DNA from: Halobacillus litoralis
GTDB lineage: Bacteria; Bacillota; Bacilli; Bacillales; Halobacillaceae
Assembly: GCF_009856415.1 (NCBI RefSeq)
Contig: NZ_WMEZ01000001.1
Coordinates: forward strand, 1,016,063-1,080,062
Length of the DNA: 64,000 bases
Reading direction: 5' to 3'
Shown in pieces: positions 40,621 through 48,886 of the stretch. The position numbers were made by a program, and so were the translations under genes. Numbering within the stretch: position 1 is the first letter of the stretch; each line of letters opens with the position of its first letter. The notes below the pieces were generated by a model. The model was not told the origin of the DNA, made no database searches, and saw only the letters and a list, made by a program, of their open reading frames with translations.

Positions 40621-41984
40621 TGTGCATAGGTCTGTTCTTTTTTATAAAAATTCAACCGGAACTGTAAGAATCCTAAGGCAATGATCAGGGCGAAGGCAAG
40701 GAAAATGTTGCTGTAAACCGCCGTGGTGCCTTCAAAACCAAACCAGTTGAACGGCTGGTTCGGGTTGAATACGTCGAGCGCTTTCCCGATCAAAGCCCCG
40801 CTCAGCGCACCGGATACGAAGTTGAGCAAGTTGAACACACCCATTCCAACCCCTGTTTCATTTTTGTGTAAAATGTTCGCCAGGATGTCAGCCGATGATG
40901 CCTGCACGAGTGGAAAACTCATATAGGCAATGATAATCGCTGCACTTACGATATACGGATGTGCTCCGACGAGTGTAGACAGCACGACAAATCCGGTTCC
41001 TAGTAAACCAAGAGCCATATAGAGAACGAACGTGTTCCCTTTGGAATCGACGAGATTCCCACCCTTTTGCCCCATCAAGGCTGCACTCAAAGCTCCAGGA
41101 AAAAGGACGAGACCGATCATCATCGTTCCGAGCCCATAGGCATCACGGAACATGATCGGCAGCATGAACATCATGCCAAACAAACAAACGACGCCTAGAA
41201 AACTTGTGATGATCGTTGCTCTGTACGGATTGCTTTTGAATAGATGAGCAGGGATGAACGGTTCTTCGATGGACTTCATCCGCCATAAATTTAAAACAAA
41301 GAATAAAACTGTAAATAGGAATAACCATGTGATTCCCAACGTAATACCAAGCATGAGCGTGGAAATCACCCCAGCGATCAAAGCGGCACCGACGTAATCG
41401 ATGTACCCCTTTTTCGACTCTTCCTGAGGTAGGTTTTTACGTAAGAATGGCAAGGTAATGATAATCATTGCAGACGTTAAGAACAAATACCGCCAATCGA
41501 GGAAACCTGCTATGAAGCCACCCGCAATCGGGCCGACACCTGAAGCAAACGCCATCACAGAAGAAACGATGCCGAGCACTTTCCCCCGTTCATTTGGAAA
41601 ATATCGAATCGGCGCTAAGAAAACGAGCGCTGGAATCATCGCTCCCCCTACTGCCTGGATCACCCTCGCTAACAGAACCATCCCATAGTTTTGAGCAAAA
41701 AAGCCGAACAAAGAGCCGGCACAAAAAATACTGAGGCCGAACGTGATCAACGTTCGATACGGATAGAAGTCGGCCAATTTCCCGTAAGTGAGCGCTCCGA
41801 CGGCATAAACCATAATATATCCAGTCATGACCCAGCTGACTTCCGATGGCATCAATTGATAGGTTTTCGCTATATCAGGAACAGCAATGTTGAACATCGT
41901 TCCATTCATCACTGACATCATCATAACCGCGCAAAGGGAGATCAATAATCCCTTTGGGTTACGTACTTGTTGTTCTTCTTTCAT
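40599..41984 (-). CDS. MFS multidrug exporter, DHA2 (14-helix) type
   Basis: 461 residues, fourteen hydrophobic helices. It shows NGTMFNIAVPDIAKTYQLMP at helix 1, GYIMVYAVGALTYGKLADFY (motif A region), RVIQAVGGAMIPALVFL and GSVMAFASGVGPIAGGFIAG-like motif C (as SSVMAFASGVGPIAGG). Members pump drugs, organic cations or tetracycline-like compounds out with protons. ATG 41984 follows GGAGGGGG; the longer frame lacks a ribosome site. Substrate not predictable. Confidence 0.87.
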   Translation of the reverse strand: MKEEQQVRNPKGLLISLCAVMMMSVMNGTMFNIAVPDIAKTYQLMPSEVSWVMTGYIMVYAVGALTYGKLADFYPYRTLITFGLSIFCAGSLFGFFAQNYGMVLLARVIQAVGGAMIPALVFLAPIRYFPNERGKVLGIVSSVMAFASGVGPIAGGFIAGFLDWRYLFLTSAMIIITLPFLRKNLPQEESKKGYIDYVGAALIAGVISTLMLGITLGITWLFLFTVLFFVLNLWRMKSIEEPFIPAHLFKSNPYRATIITSFLGVVCLFGMMFMLPIMFRDAYGLGTMMIGLVLFPGALSAALMGQKGGNLVDSKGNTFVLYMALGLLGTGFVVLSTLVGAHPYIVSAAIIIAYMSFPLVQASSADILANILHKNETGVGMGVFNLLNFVSGALSGALIGKALDVFNPNQPFNWFGFEGTTAVYSNIFLAFALIIALGFLQFRLNFYKKEQTYAQKKPASL

Positions 41985-42111
41985 GTTTTGATCCCCCTCC
42001 ATTATTTCGTTACCCGAAATGATTCTACACGACATCCTTATCAAAAGCAACGGCCAAACGTTGGATATAGAAAATTCATTTCCACCTTCCTATTTATTTC
42101 ATATATTTCTT

Positions 42112-42562
42112 GAAGACTTAGTTTCGAGACTTTTGTTGAGTGGATGGGGGCTACGGAGAATAGCTCGCTTTCCGCGGGAGCGCGGTGAGCCTCCTCGGAC
42201 TGCGTCCTGTGGGGTCTCACTATGCACTTTTTTCCCGCAGGAGTCTCGCCATTCCCCTCCGCCCACTTGCCGAAAGAGGTTCTCGAAACTACTTTCCAGT
42301 TATAAGAGCTTTTATTATTAAGAATCCTATATCGGCGTAGATTAAGCAGGATTTCACAACACAATAGGCAAGTTCCTATAAGAGGGATTTCGAGAACCTC
42401 ACTTGGTAAAGGGGCGGAGGGAAAAGGTGAGACTCCTGTGGGAAGTGCGTAGTAGATGAGACCCCGCAGAGCGTCAGCTCGAGGAGGCTCATCACTCGCC
42501 CACGGAAAGCGAACCTTTTCCCGGAGCCCCTAAACTCCCACAAAGCCTCGAAATCAAGTCTT
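42112..42562. repeat. MITE-like repeat element, copy 3 (A-arm and inverted A-arm)
   Basis: About 450 bp with ends GAAGACTTAGTTTCGAGAC and the reverse complement of AAGACTTGATTTCGAGGC. Both arms are A-type: 42140-42298 and, reversed, 42387-42545, including the inverted counterpart of CTCGAGGAGGCTCATC. The whole element can fold as one very large hairpin. It lies between the MFS exporter and the flavoprotein gene. Confidence 0.75.
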
Positions 42563-42672
42563 ACGCAATCCTTCCAGATTGTTCAATAAGTTTTCATAAC
42601 CATACTGTCAAAATTTAAATGATCGGAAAATTCAGATATAATGGAGGAGAGACTTCAAAAAGGAGTGGTTGG

Positions 42673-43236
42673 ATGTACGATGTAGCGATTATCGGTGCCG
42701 GACCTGCTGGTGCCAGTGCTGGACTTTTCACAGCAAAAGCCGGGAAAAAGACGATTCTTTTTGATAACGGAAAGAGCATTACGGCGAAAGCCTGGGTCGA
42801 AAACCACTACGGCGTCGACCCAATCGAAGGTCCGAAGTTATTGGAGCAAGGCCAGAAACAGGCGCAAAAATTCGGGGCAGACATCGTCCAGGATGATGTC
42901 ATCGCCATTGAGGAAAAAGGAGAGCTCTACATCATTCAAACATCTGAAGGAAGTTATGAAGCCTCCCACGTCATTTTTGCGACAGGTATGTCTGTCAAAG
43001 CCGCAGAAGCTTTCGGGCTTGATATTGTCGAAGGAACGGAACCACGCGTGGCCAAAATCATTCAGACCGACGAACACGGACGCGCGTCCAAGCCGAAAGT
43101 ATGGGCGGCCGGCACCGTTGCCGGGGTGAGTGTCCATACGATTGTTACATCTGGAGACGGTGCGAAAGTCGCCATCAATGTCATCAGTGAATTGAACGGC
43201 AAGCGTTATGTCGATCATGACGTGCTAGGTAAGTAA
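42673..43236 (+). CDS. Small thioredoxin-reductase-like flavoprotein
   Basis: 187 residues. The FAD loop is VAIIGAGPAGASAGLFTAKA, then VIFATGMSVKAAEAFGL and VWAAGTVAGVSVHTIVTSGDG. It is a shortened TrxB-type FAD protein: there is no NADPH domain and no CxxC redox pair, so it is probably not a thioredoxin reductase by itself. It may need a partner reductase. ATG 42673 follows AAAGGAG by 7 bases. Terminator at 43250. Confidence 0.78.
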   Translation: MYDVAIIGAGPAGASAGLFTAKAGKKTILFDNGKSITAKAWVENHYGVDPIEGPKLLEQGQKQAQKFGADIVQDDVIAIEEKGELYIIQTSEGSYEASHVIFATGMSVKAAEAFGLDIVEGTEPRVAKIIQTDEHGRASKPKVWAAGTVAGVSVHTIVTSGDGAKVAINVISELNGKRYVDHDVLGK

Positions 43237-43249
43237 TATAAACATAACG

Positions 43250-43284
43250 AAGCCCCCGATCTTTTTAGACCGGGGGCTTGTTTT
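43250..43284. terminator. Bidirectional terminator between convergent genes
   Basis: AAGCCCCCGATCT pairs with AGACCGGGGGCTT (one mismatch) around a TTTT loop, ending at the stop codon of the BCCT gene. Confidence 0.85.
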
Positions 43285-44806
43285 ATGACTTTTTATCATC
43301 CGGCGGGTTGAACCGCCCGACACCGAGTTCTCTACCTTCTTTGTAGATCGCCTTCACAAAACTGATGACCATCATCAACATGATGATCGAAAATGGCAAG
43401 GCTGCGATGATCATCGTATTTTGCAACGCCTGCAGTCCTCCTGTGTAAAGAAGAGCCAACGCTGTTGCAGACAACAACCCGCCCCATGTGAGTTTAATCG
43501 ATGTTCCCGGTGTTTCGGAACCTCCCGTCGTCATCATGCCGAGGACAAAGGTTCCTGAATCTGCGGAGGTGATGAAGAACGTAGCAATCAGTGTCATGGC
43601 GACAATCGAAGCCAGCCAGCCGAGAGGTACATTAGAAAACACGCCGAACAGCGATTCCTCTGTAGCTAGAGATGAAATGGTGTCGATGGCATTGTGCTCC
43701 AGTTGAATGGCTGTACCACCAAAGGTCGCAAACCATAAGAACCCGATGATGGATGGGACCACAAGGACCGTGAAAACAAACTCACGAATACTCCGCCCTC
43801 TTGAAACACGGGCAATAAACACACCGACAAACGGCGACCATGCGATCCACCATGCCCAGTAAAAAATCGTCCACGCATTAATCCATTCGCGTGTTTCCTG
43901 ATTGAGGGGCGCAATCCGGAAGCTCATGGTAGGCAAGTATTGAAAATAGGCGCCGATCGAACTTGTGAAAATGTTTAAGATGAACATGGTCGGTCCTACG
44001 ATGAAGACAAGAAGGAAAAGGAGACCGGCAAGTGCCATGTTCGCATTGCTAAGGATTTTAATTCCTTTCCCTAAGCCCGTCCAGGCGGATATCATGAACA
44101 GAACAGTAACGATCGCCACAATAATGAATTGAACAACGATGCCGGTCGGAATATCAAAAAGATAGGAAAGTCCTCCATTGATCTGCACGGCACCAAACCC
44201 AAGTGTCGTCGCAACCCCGATAACTGTTGCGATGACCGCAAGTATATCGATGACTTTACCAAACACGCCTTCTGCCGCCTTTTCCCCGATCAACGGTTTT
44301 AATGTGGCACTAATGAGCCCGGCATGGCCGTGACGGAAATTGAAATAAGCGAGCACGAGCGCAACGATGCCATAAATCGCCCATGCATGAATGCCCCAGT
44401 GGAAGAAGGTGAACCGCATCGCATCTTTGATCGCTTGATCAGTCCCTGTCTCCCCCGTCGGTGAACTGATGGCATAGTGACTGATCGGTTCCGCCGTACC
44501 CCAGAACACGATACCGATTCCCATTCCAGCACTGAAGAGCATCGCAATCCAGGTCGGGCGCGAAAACTCCGGCTTCTCTCCTTTTTTTCCTAACTTGATT
44601 CTTCCAAGTGGGGTAAAAAGGAATGTGAGACAGACGAGGACAAAAAGTGTGACGACGATGAGGTAATACCAGCCCAGTTTATTGGCGATGAAGCTCTTGA
44701 CGTTTGTCGTCACCTGCTCTAAACCATCCGGCCAGACGATTCCGATGATGACAAGCACAAGCATGATTCCAGCTGAAATTTTGAAAACCGTATTGAATTT
44801 TTTCAT
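43283..44806 (-). CDS. BCCT-family betaine/choline-type transporter (OpuD-like)
   Basis: 507 residues, twelve helices. Family signatures are FHWGIHAWAIYGIVALVLAY and the substrate box FYWAWWIAWSPFVGVFIARV with SRGRSIREF. It imports glycine betaine or a related quaternary amine with Na+, for osmoprotection, as expected in a halophile. ATG 44806 or TTG 44812 may be the start, after GGAAGGG. The tail GRFNPPDDKKS is short, so a long C-terminal regulatory extension is absent. Monocistronic. Confidence 0.9.
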   Translation of the reverse strand: MKKFNTVFKISAGIMLVLVIIGIVWPDGLEQVTTNVKSFIANKLGWYYLIVVTLFVLVCLTFLFTPLGRIKLGKKGEKPEFSRPTWIAMLFSAGMGIGIVFWGTAEPISHYAISSPTGETGTDQAIKDAMRFTFFHWGIHAWAIYGIVALVLAYFNFRHGHAGLISATLKPLIGEKAAEGVFGKVIDILAVIATVIGVATTLGFGAVQINGGLSYLFDIPTGIVVQFIIVAIVTVLFMISAWTGLGKGIKILSNANMALAGLLFLLVFIVGPTMFILNIFTSSIGAYFQYLPTMSFRIAPLNQETREWINAWTIFYWAWWIAWSPFVGVFIARVSRGRSIREFVFTVLVVPSIIGFLWFATFGGTAIQLEHNAIDTISSLATEESLFGVFSNVPLGWLASIVAMTLIATFFITSADSGTFVLGMMTTGGSETPGTSIKLTWGGLLSATALALLYTGGLQALQNTMIIAALPFSIIMLMMVISFVKAIYKEGRELGVGRFNPPDDKKS

Positions 44807-45006
44807 CAGCAAGCGATCCCTTCCAAAAAAAGATTGTTAGAGATAGTATCTTTCCACCTGCTTTTCCTATTCTCGCCCGAGGAAAACTGAAAAATAAGAA
44901 AGTTGCTTTCCATTCCGATACCTGTCAGACTTGAATAGGCAAAGACACAAGAATATCCGCCAAAACGGATCGCTTTTATAGAAGAAAAAATCACGGAGGT
45001 GAGACG

Positions 45007-45396
45007 ATGATCGAAGTACGTACGTCTACACTTGAAAACGAAGAATTGAACCGCGGCATTTTCGCCAAAAGGGATATCGCCAAAAATGAGCTGATCCACC
45101 AGGCTCCTGTCATCCCTTATCCAAATGAAGAGCATGTCCACATTGAAAAAACCCGACTGGCTGATTACGCTTTCGAATATGGCGAAAACCATACGGCCTT
45201 TGTGCTCGGCTATGGAATGATGTTCAACCACTCCTACGAGCCGAACGCCAACTATGTCATCAATTTCGAGACACACACGTTTGACTTTTATGCCTACAAA
45301 GATATCAAAGCGGATGAAGAAGTGTACATCAACTACAATGGTTTTGTTGATGAGCAGGAACTTCTTTGGTTCGACCAGGACGAAGAAGAATCTTAA
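45007..45396 (+). CDS. Stand-alone SET-domain protein
   Basis: 129 residues forming just a SET domain. It shows ELNRGIFAKRDIAKNELIHQ at the start, the pseudoknot motif MMFNHSYEPNANYVI (NHS-x-x-PN), and the catalytic tyrosine segment ADEEVYINYNGF. SET domains transfer methyl groups to lysine; small bacterial ones have unknown protein targets. There is no zinc-binding post-SET region; the end is acidic (FDQDEEES). GGAGG lies 7 bases upstream of ATG. It is monocistronic, divergent from the BCCT gene, and shares a terminator with the following micro-ORF. Confidence 0.85.
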   Translation: MIEVRTSTLENEELNRGIFAKRDIAKNELIHQAPVIPYPNEEHVHIEKTRLADYAFEYGENHTAFVLGYGMMFNHSYEPNANYVINFETHTFDFYAYKDIKADEEVYINYNGFVDEQELLWFDQDEEES

Positions 45397-45405
45397 CTGA
45401 ATATC

Positions 45406-45443
45406 AAAAAACGGTCGTGACTTTTCGTCACGACCGTTTTTTT
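45406..45443. terminator. Shared terminator of the SET gene and micro-ORF copy 1
   Basis: AAAAACGGTCGTGAC pairs with GTCACGACCGTTTTT, with T-runs in both directions; it ends at the micro-ORF stop codon. Confidence 0.9.
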
Positions 45444-45495
45444 AGCGAGGGCGGCGCTCCTGGATATCGATAGAGATTTCAAAGATGTTGATCAT
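45442..45495 (-). CDS. 17-residue micro-ORF, copy 1 of a tandem duplication
   Basis: Encodes MINIFEISIDIQERRPR. ATG 45495 has AAAGGAG 9 bases upstream and a TATACT -10 (45529-45534) further up. A strong terminator overlaps the stop codon. A near-identical unit lies 424 bp away (45866-45919), differing by I to V, E to D and the stop codon. Promoter, ribosome site, frame and a terminator are all kept in both copies, which argues that the peptide or its RNA is functional. No family is known to me. Confidence 0.6.
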   Translation of the reverse strand: MINIFEISIDIQERRPR

Positions 45496-45610
45496 TCCGG
45501 TCATCTCCTTTGTTTTCTTGTTACTTTAAGTATAGAGCGCCTCCCTCTTCTTTCTAACGGCCGGTGGAGTGATTTCCATTCATCCTCTGGACCGAAAAAG
45601 GACGGAGGAT
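45444..45610. repeat. Duplicated micro-gene segment, copy 1
   Basis: About 165 bp is nearly identical to 45868-46032 (roughly 12 mismatches by eye). It covers the micro-ORF, ribosome site, promoter and about 60 bp upstream including TAACGGCCGGTGGAGTGATT. The flanking terminators are related in position but not in sequence. Confidence 0.9.
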
Positions 45611-45666
45611 AAAAGCCCATGCCGCTTCCGCCCTCTTTTTCTTCAGCGCTCTTGAGTGGGAGGGCA

Positions 45667-45792
45667 AGGTGCTAATAAATCCGGGAAAGTCGCTAATATA
45701 ATCGCAAAAGCTGCTAATAAAACGCCCAAACCTGCTAATATAACATCAAAAGTCGCCAATAAAGCGGCTGAACCTGCTAATATATCCGTCGC
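45667..45792. repeat. Six degenerate 21-bp tandem repeats between the micro-gene copies
   Basis: Six head-to-tail units share the core CTGCTAATAAAAC or CTGCTAATATAAC. Odd units have AATAAA and even units AATATA, giving a 42-bp higher-order period. One frame stays open across them (ANKxxxK/ANIxxxK heptapeptides) but has no ribosome site. Function unknown. Confidence 0.85.
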
Positions 45793-45818
45793 ACCGAACA
45801 CGACAACTCCCTACCACT

Positions 45819-45857
45819 AAAAAACGCTCGCGACCTCTCAGTCACGAGCGTTTTCTT
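45819..45857 (-). terminator. Terminator of micro-ORF copy 2
   Basis: AAAACGCTCGCGAC pairs with GTCACGAGCGTTTT (one wobble), followed by TTTTTT on the minus strand. Confidence 0.85.
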
Positions 45858-45865
45858 CTATATAT

Positions 45866-45919
45866 TCAGCGAGGGCGGCGGTCCTGGATATCGATAGAGA
45901 CTTCAAAGATGTTGATCAT
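45866..45919 (-). CDS. 17-residue micro-ORF, copy 2 of a tandem duplication
   Basis: Encodes MINIFEVSIDIQDRRPR. AAGGAG is 9 bases upstream of ATG 45919, the -10 TATACT is at 45953-45958, and a TTAGAA -35 stands 17 bases before it. Compared with copy 1 there are only three changes in 54 bases, two of them conservative amino acid changes. A terminator lies 9 bases past the stop. The peptide is a short amphipathic strand with a basic RRPR tail, as in some secreted or regulatory peptides, but there is no signal sequence. Confidence 0.6.
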   Translation of the reverse strand: MINIFEVSIDIQDRRPR

Positions 45920-46032
45920 TCCGGTCATCTCCTTCGTTTTCTTGTTACTTTAAGTATAGACCGCCCCGCTTTTCTTTCTAACGGCCGGTGGAGTGATTTC
46001 TCTTCATCCTCTGGACTGAAAAAAGACGGAAG
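45868..46032. repeat. Duplicated micro-gene segment, copy 2
   Basis: Counterpart of 45444-45610 in the same orientation. The two copies are separated by about 260 bp holding the 21-bp repeats and the copy 2 terminator. Confidence 0.9.
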
Positions 46033-46056
46033 CCAACCGCCCGGGTGGCTTCCGTC
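46019..46056 (-). terminator. Terminator of corA
   Basis: ACGGAAGCCACC pairs with GGTTGGCTTCCGT (one bulge/wobble), with TTTTTTC following on the minus strand. It separates corA from micro-ORF copy 2. Confidence 0.85.
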
Positions 46057-46069
46057 TTACGTCTGAGAT

Positions 46070-47020
46070 TCAATCAAACCAGCCTTTGTTTCTGAACCAG
46101 ATGAACATCGCAATCGCAACAGCAATCATCACTCCCCAGACGACAAAATAGCCATATTCCGTCTGCAGCTCAGGCATGTTGGCAAAATTCATCCCATACA
46201 CACCAACGATAAATGTGAGCGGCATGAAGATGACGCTGATGACGGTGAGAATCTGCATCGTCCGGTTCGTTTCGTGGGAGTTCAAGGACAGGTAGCTGTC
46301 CCGGATATCCTGGGTCATTTCCCTGTTCGAGGCAACCATGTCGGCCACTTTGATCAAGTGGTCATGGATATCCGCGAAATATTCCCGTCGATCAAACACC
46401 CCATCCAAGTGCCTCGTGTTCAAGATACGGTACAGCAAGTCTCTCATGGGGTGAATCGTCTGTCTCAAGGTCAGCAACTCACTGCGCCGATCAAACAATT
46501 CTTCGAGCAGCTTTTCCATCGACAAATCTTTCGTGTTGTCCTCGATTTCGTTGATATGGTCCTCAATTTTATAAATGATCGGAAAATAATGATCGACGAC
46601 CTTATCCAGGATCTGATGAAAGACATAATACTCGTCGACATCCTCATGCAACTTGTTATTCTTCACGATCCTTTTCGCTTGTTCCAGCGGTTCATTCTTT
46701 TCCTTATGAAAAGTGACGATGGAACAATGACCGAGAAAAACGTTGATTTCCTCCCGCTCCAGCGTTCGTGGATTCACAGAATGAACAACGATGAAGCTGT
46801 GATCGTCATAATAATCAAGTTTCGGTCGCTGCAGCCCATGCAAGCAGTCTTCCACCGCCAATGGGTGAAACTCGAACGTCTTCTCTAAAAGCGTCACTTC
46901 CCCTTCGGTCGGTTGATTGAAGTCGACCCAATACCAGTCCCAGTCCCCACTGGAAAGTTCTTCAATGGAAAGGTCATCATGCAATCCTGATTCTTTACTA
47001 TAAGCCATAACCTCAATCAT
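46070..47020 (-). CDS. corA: CorA-family magnesium/divalent cation channel
   Basis: 316 residues. A cytoplasmic alpha/beta funnel and long helices (about 1-250) are followed by two C-terminal helices. The selectivity motif GMN is in FIVGVYGMNFANMPE, and the C-terminal end is IWFRNKGWFD. CorA pentamers import Mg2+ (sometimes Co2+ or Ni2+). ATG 47020 is preferred, 8 bases from AGGTAGG; the GTG at 47029 is too near it. Monocistronic. Confidence 0.93.
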   Translation of the reverse strand: MIEVMAYSKESGLHDDLSIEELSSGDWDWYWVDFNQPTEGEVTLLEKTFEFHPLAVEDCLHGLQRPKLDYYDDHSFIVVHSVNPRTLEREEINVFLGHCSIVTFHKEKNEPLEQAKRIVKNNKLHEDVDEYYVFHQILDKVVDHYFPIIYKIEDHINEIEDNTKDLSMEKLLEELFDRRSELLTLRQTIHPMRDLLYRILNTRHLDGVFDRREYFADIHDHLIKVADMVASNREMTQDIRDSYLSLNSHETNRTMQILTVISVIFMPLTFIVGVYGMNFANMPELQTEYGYFVVWGVMIAVAIAMFIWFRNKGWFD

Positions 47021-47133
47021 GCGTTTCACCTACCTATGTACGTCTTATTCTTTTATAACCGTAAACGAAATTATTCAAACAACCATTCTCACTTGTGGTA
47101 CGATGGAAGAAAAGACGGAACGGAGGCATGCGG

Positions 47134-47715
47134 ATGCTGCAACGATTGAAAAGCGACGAGCATTTGAAAGGGCAACGGGTCACATTAAGGGTTATCAACG
47201 AAAAAGACATTCCCGTCTTGTACCAGTTGATCTACAATGGCGATGAACCGGAATGGAAAAAGTGGGATGCGCCCTATTATCCGCTCGAGCCTCATACCCT
47301 TGAAAGCTATCGCAGTCACGAGAAAGCCCGCATCAACAGGCTCGGGCCGAACGAACCCGACTCACGACTCATCATTGAAGTAGACGGAAAGACCATCGGT
47401 ACCGTCACCTATTACTGGGAGCACAAACCTTCCCTATGGCTCGAAGTCGGCATCGGCATCTATGATCCCGACTATTGGAACGGAGGCTACGGATCGGAAG
47501 CCCTCGAGATCTGGGTGGATTACCTTTTCCGCACGCTCCCCCTTGCCCGGGTCGGTTTGACGACATGGTCCAAAAATGAGCGGATGATGCGTGTCGGTGA
47601 AAAACTCGGCATGAAAGTTGAAGGCCGGTTGAGGAAGTGCCGCATTTATGAGGGACAGTTTTATGATTCCATCCGCATGGGTGTCCTTAGGGAAGAATGG
47701 ATGAAACGTGCGTAA
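47134..47715 (+). CDS. GNAT acetyltransferase (RimJ/RimL-like)
   Basis: 193 residues. N-terminal LKGQRVTLRVINEKDIPVLY, EVDGKTIGTVTYYW, then the acetyl-CoA loop region YWNGGYGSEALEIWVDYLF and VGLTTWSKNERMMRVGEKLG. The layout is of the RimJ/RimL class, which acetylates protein N-termini or small amines. The target is unknown. ATG 47134 is 7 bases from ACGGAGG; earlier in-frame starts lie before that site. Terminator at 47714. Confidence 0.87.
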   Translation: MLQRLKSDEHLKGQRVTLRVINEKDIPVLYQLIYNGDEPEWKKWDAPYYPLEPHTLESYRSHEKARINRLGPNEPDSRLIIEVDGKTIGTVTYYWEHKPSLWLEVGIGIYDPDYWNGGYGSEALEIWVDYLFRTLPLARVGLTTWSKNERMMRVGEKLGMKVEGRLRKCRIYEGQFYDSIRMGVLREEWMKRA

Positions 47716-47751
47716 AAAACGCTTGGCTTAATTAGGCCAAGCGTTTTCTTT
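47714..47751. terminator. Bidirectional terminator between convergent genes
   Basis: AAAACGCTTGGC pairs with GCCAAGCGTTTT around a 7-base AT loop (with one extra base), T-runs both ways. Confidence 0.88.
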
Positions 47752-47762
47752 TCTCTATCCTT

Positions 47763-48782
47763 CTAAACGTCTTGTTGTGGTTTCCATTTCACTTCATAAT
47801 ACCTCATCCCTCTCGGAACACCTCTAATCAGGAACTCCCCCTGCAAGACAAGTTCACGGACTCGGTACTCGAAAAAGCTGTCCCCGACGACTTGTGACGA
47901 GTGCCCCAGCACTTCCCCAATTAATCGGGCCGCTTTCATGTAATCTTCCTTATCACTCTCATCCTGCAACCTTTTTAAAGATTGGATGAGAGTCGCATCA
48001 AAATAGTCTTCCGTAGTGGATTGGATGCCTTTGTCCCACACTCGGAGATTCGCATTCTCTTCGGATAAAGCCCGCCATTCGTCCAGGTAGGTTTTCATGC
48101 ACTCTACGGACACCGGACGACTTTGGGAACGTTCCAACAAACGCACAAAGCGTTCAGGAGACAGTTCCCCCGTGTGAAGCGGAAACTCTAAAACATCCGT
48201 TACTTGTACCGTATCCATTTCGTTGGGTTTATTTTTCAAAAGATGCATAACAAAACGAAGCCCGGTCTGTTCATGAGCATTGGTACCGGCCCAGATCGTG
48301 ATAGGCACCCCGCCTGGTATGGACCTTAAGTTTTCAATGGTCTTCAGGGAATCTTCTACCATGTGCACCCATTGCTCATCGTCCATGACAAGATGATAGA
48401 ACAGCCATTCCTTACGCTTTCCGATGCCTTCTTCTTTATCCAAATCCTGAATGGGCCCAATAGAATACATCGAAGAAAAAGCTATGACTTCTTCCCTCGT
48501 CTCTTTTTGGTTCAAAGCAAGTTGCAAAGAGCCTTTCGTAGATTCACTAAAGACGATATGTATGCGCTCTACAGCGTTCCCTTCCTCAGCTTGGAAAGGA
48601 GTCAGACGATCGTCACACACCCGTTCCGTTCTTTTATTCATTTCTTTTATCCGATCGAGCCATTCTTTCTCTGAAATCTTCCCCGCTTCTACATAAGAGA
48701 AGAGCGTCCATTGATGGAGAAGAATGGTGCGCATCTCATCTTCCATCAATACTTCAAGCTTTCTTTTCATAGATCGATCCAT
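47763..48782 (-). CDS. DUF1835 domain-containing protein
   Basis: 339 residues. It shows IHIVFSESTKGSLQLALNQK (DUF1835 start), FSSMYSIGPIQDLDKEEGIG, PITIWAGTNAHEQTGLRFVM, and a C-terminal DUF3658-like part with VGDSFFEYRVRELVLQGEFLIRG in shortened form. Function is unknown. It is soluble, and an N-terminal 50-residue helical extension precedes the domain. AAGGAG lies 7 bases upstream of ATG. Monocistronic. Confidence 0.78.
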   Translation of the reverse strand: MDRSMKRKLEVLMEDEMRTILLHQWTLFSYVEAGKISEKEWLDRIKEMNKRTERVCDDRLTPFQAEEGNAVERIHIVFSESTKGSLQLALNQKETREEVIAFSSMYSIGPIQDLDKEEGIGKRKEWLFYHLVMDDEQWVHMVEDSLKTIENLRSIPGGVPITIWAGTNAHEQTGLRFVMHLLKNKPNEMDTVQVTDVLEFPLHTGELSPERFVRLLERSQSRPVSVECMKTYLDEWRALSEENANLRVWDKGIQSTTEDYFDATLIQSLKRLQDESDKEDYMKAARLIGEVLGHSSQVVGDSFFEYRVRELVLQGEFLIRGVPRGMRYYEVKWKPQQDV

Positions 48783-48845
48783 TTCCTAACTCCTTTAAAA
48801 AAGTAATAAACGTGAATACGATTGAGCAGGACTGGTGGTTTCATT

Positions 48846-48886
48846 TCATAAAAAAAAAAAACGGACACCCGCATAGGTGTCCGCTT
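48846..48886 (-). terminator. Terminator of the copC-copD pair
   Basis: CGGACACC pairs with GGTGTCCG around 6 bases, followed by an exceptional run of twelve Ts on the minus strand, directly after the copD-like stop codon. Confidence 0.92.

Noticed and set aside
44806..45276. 156-codon minus-strand frame over the SET gene
   Set aside because: It is antisense to a clearly conserved SET domain and has no family likeness.
45656..45820. 54-residue ANK/ANI heptapeptide protein from the 21-bp repeats
   Set aside because: GTG start has no ribosome site and the frame is a by-product of the 21-bp period.
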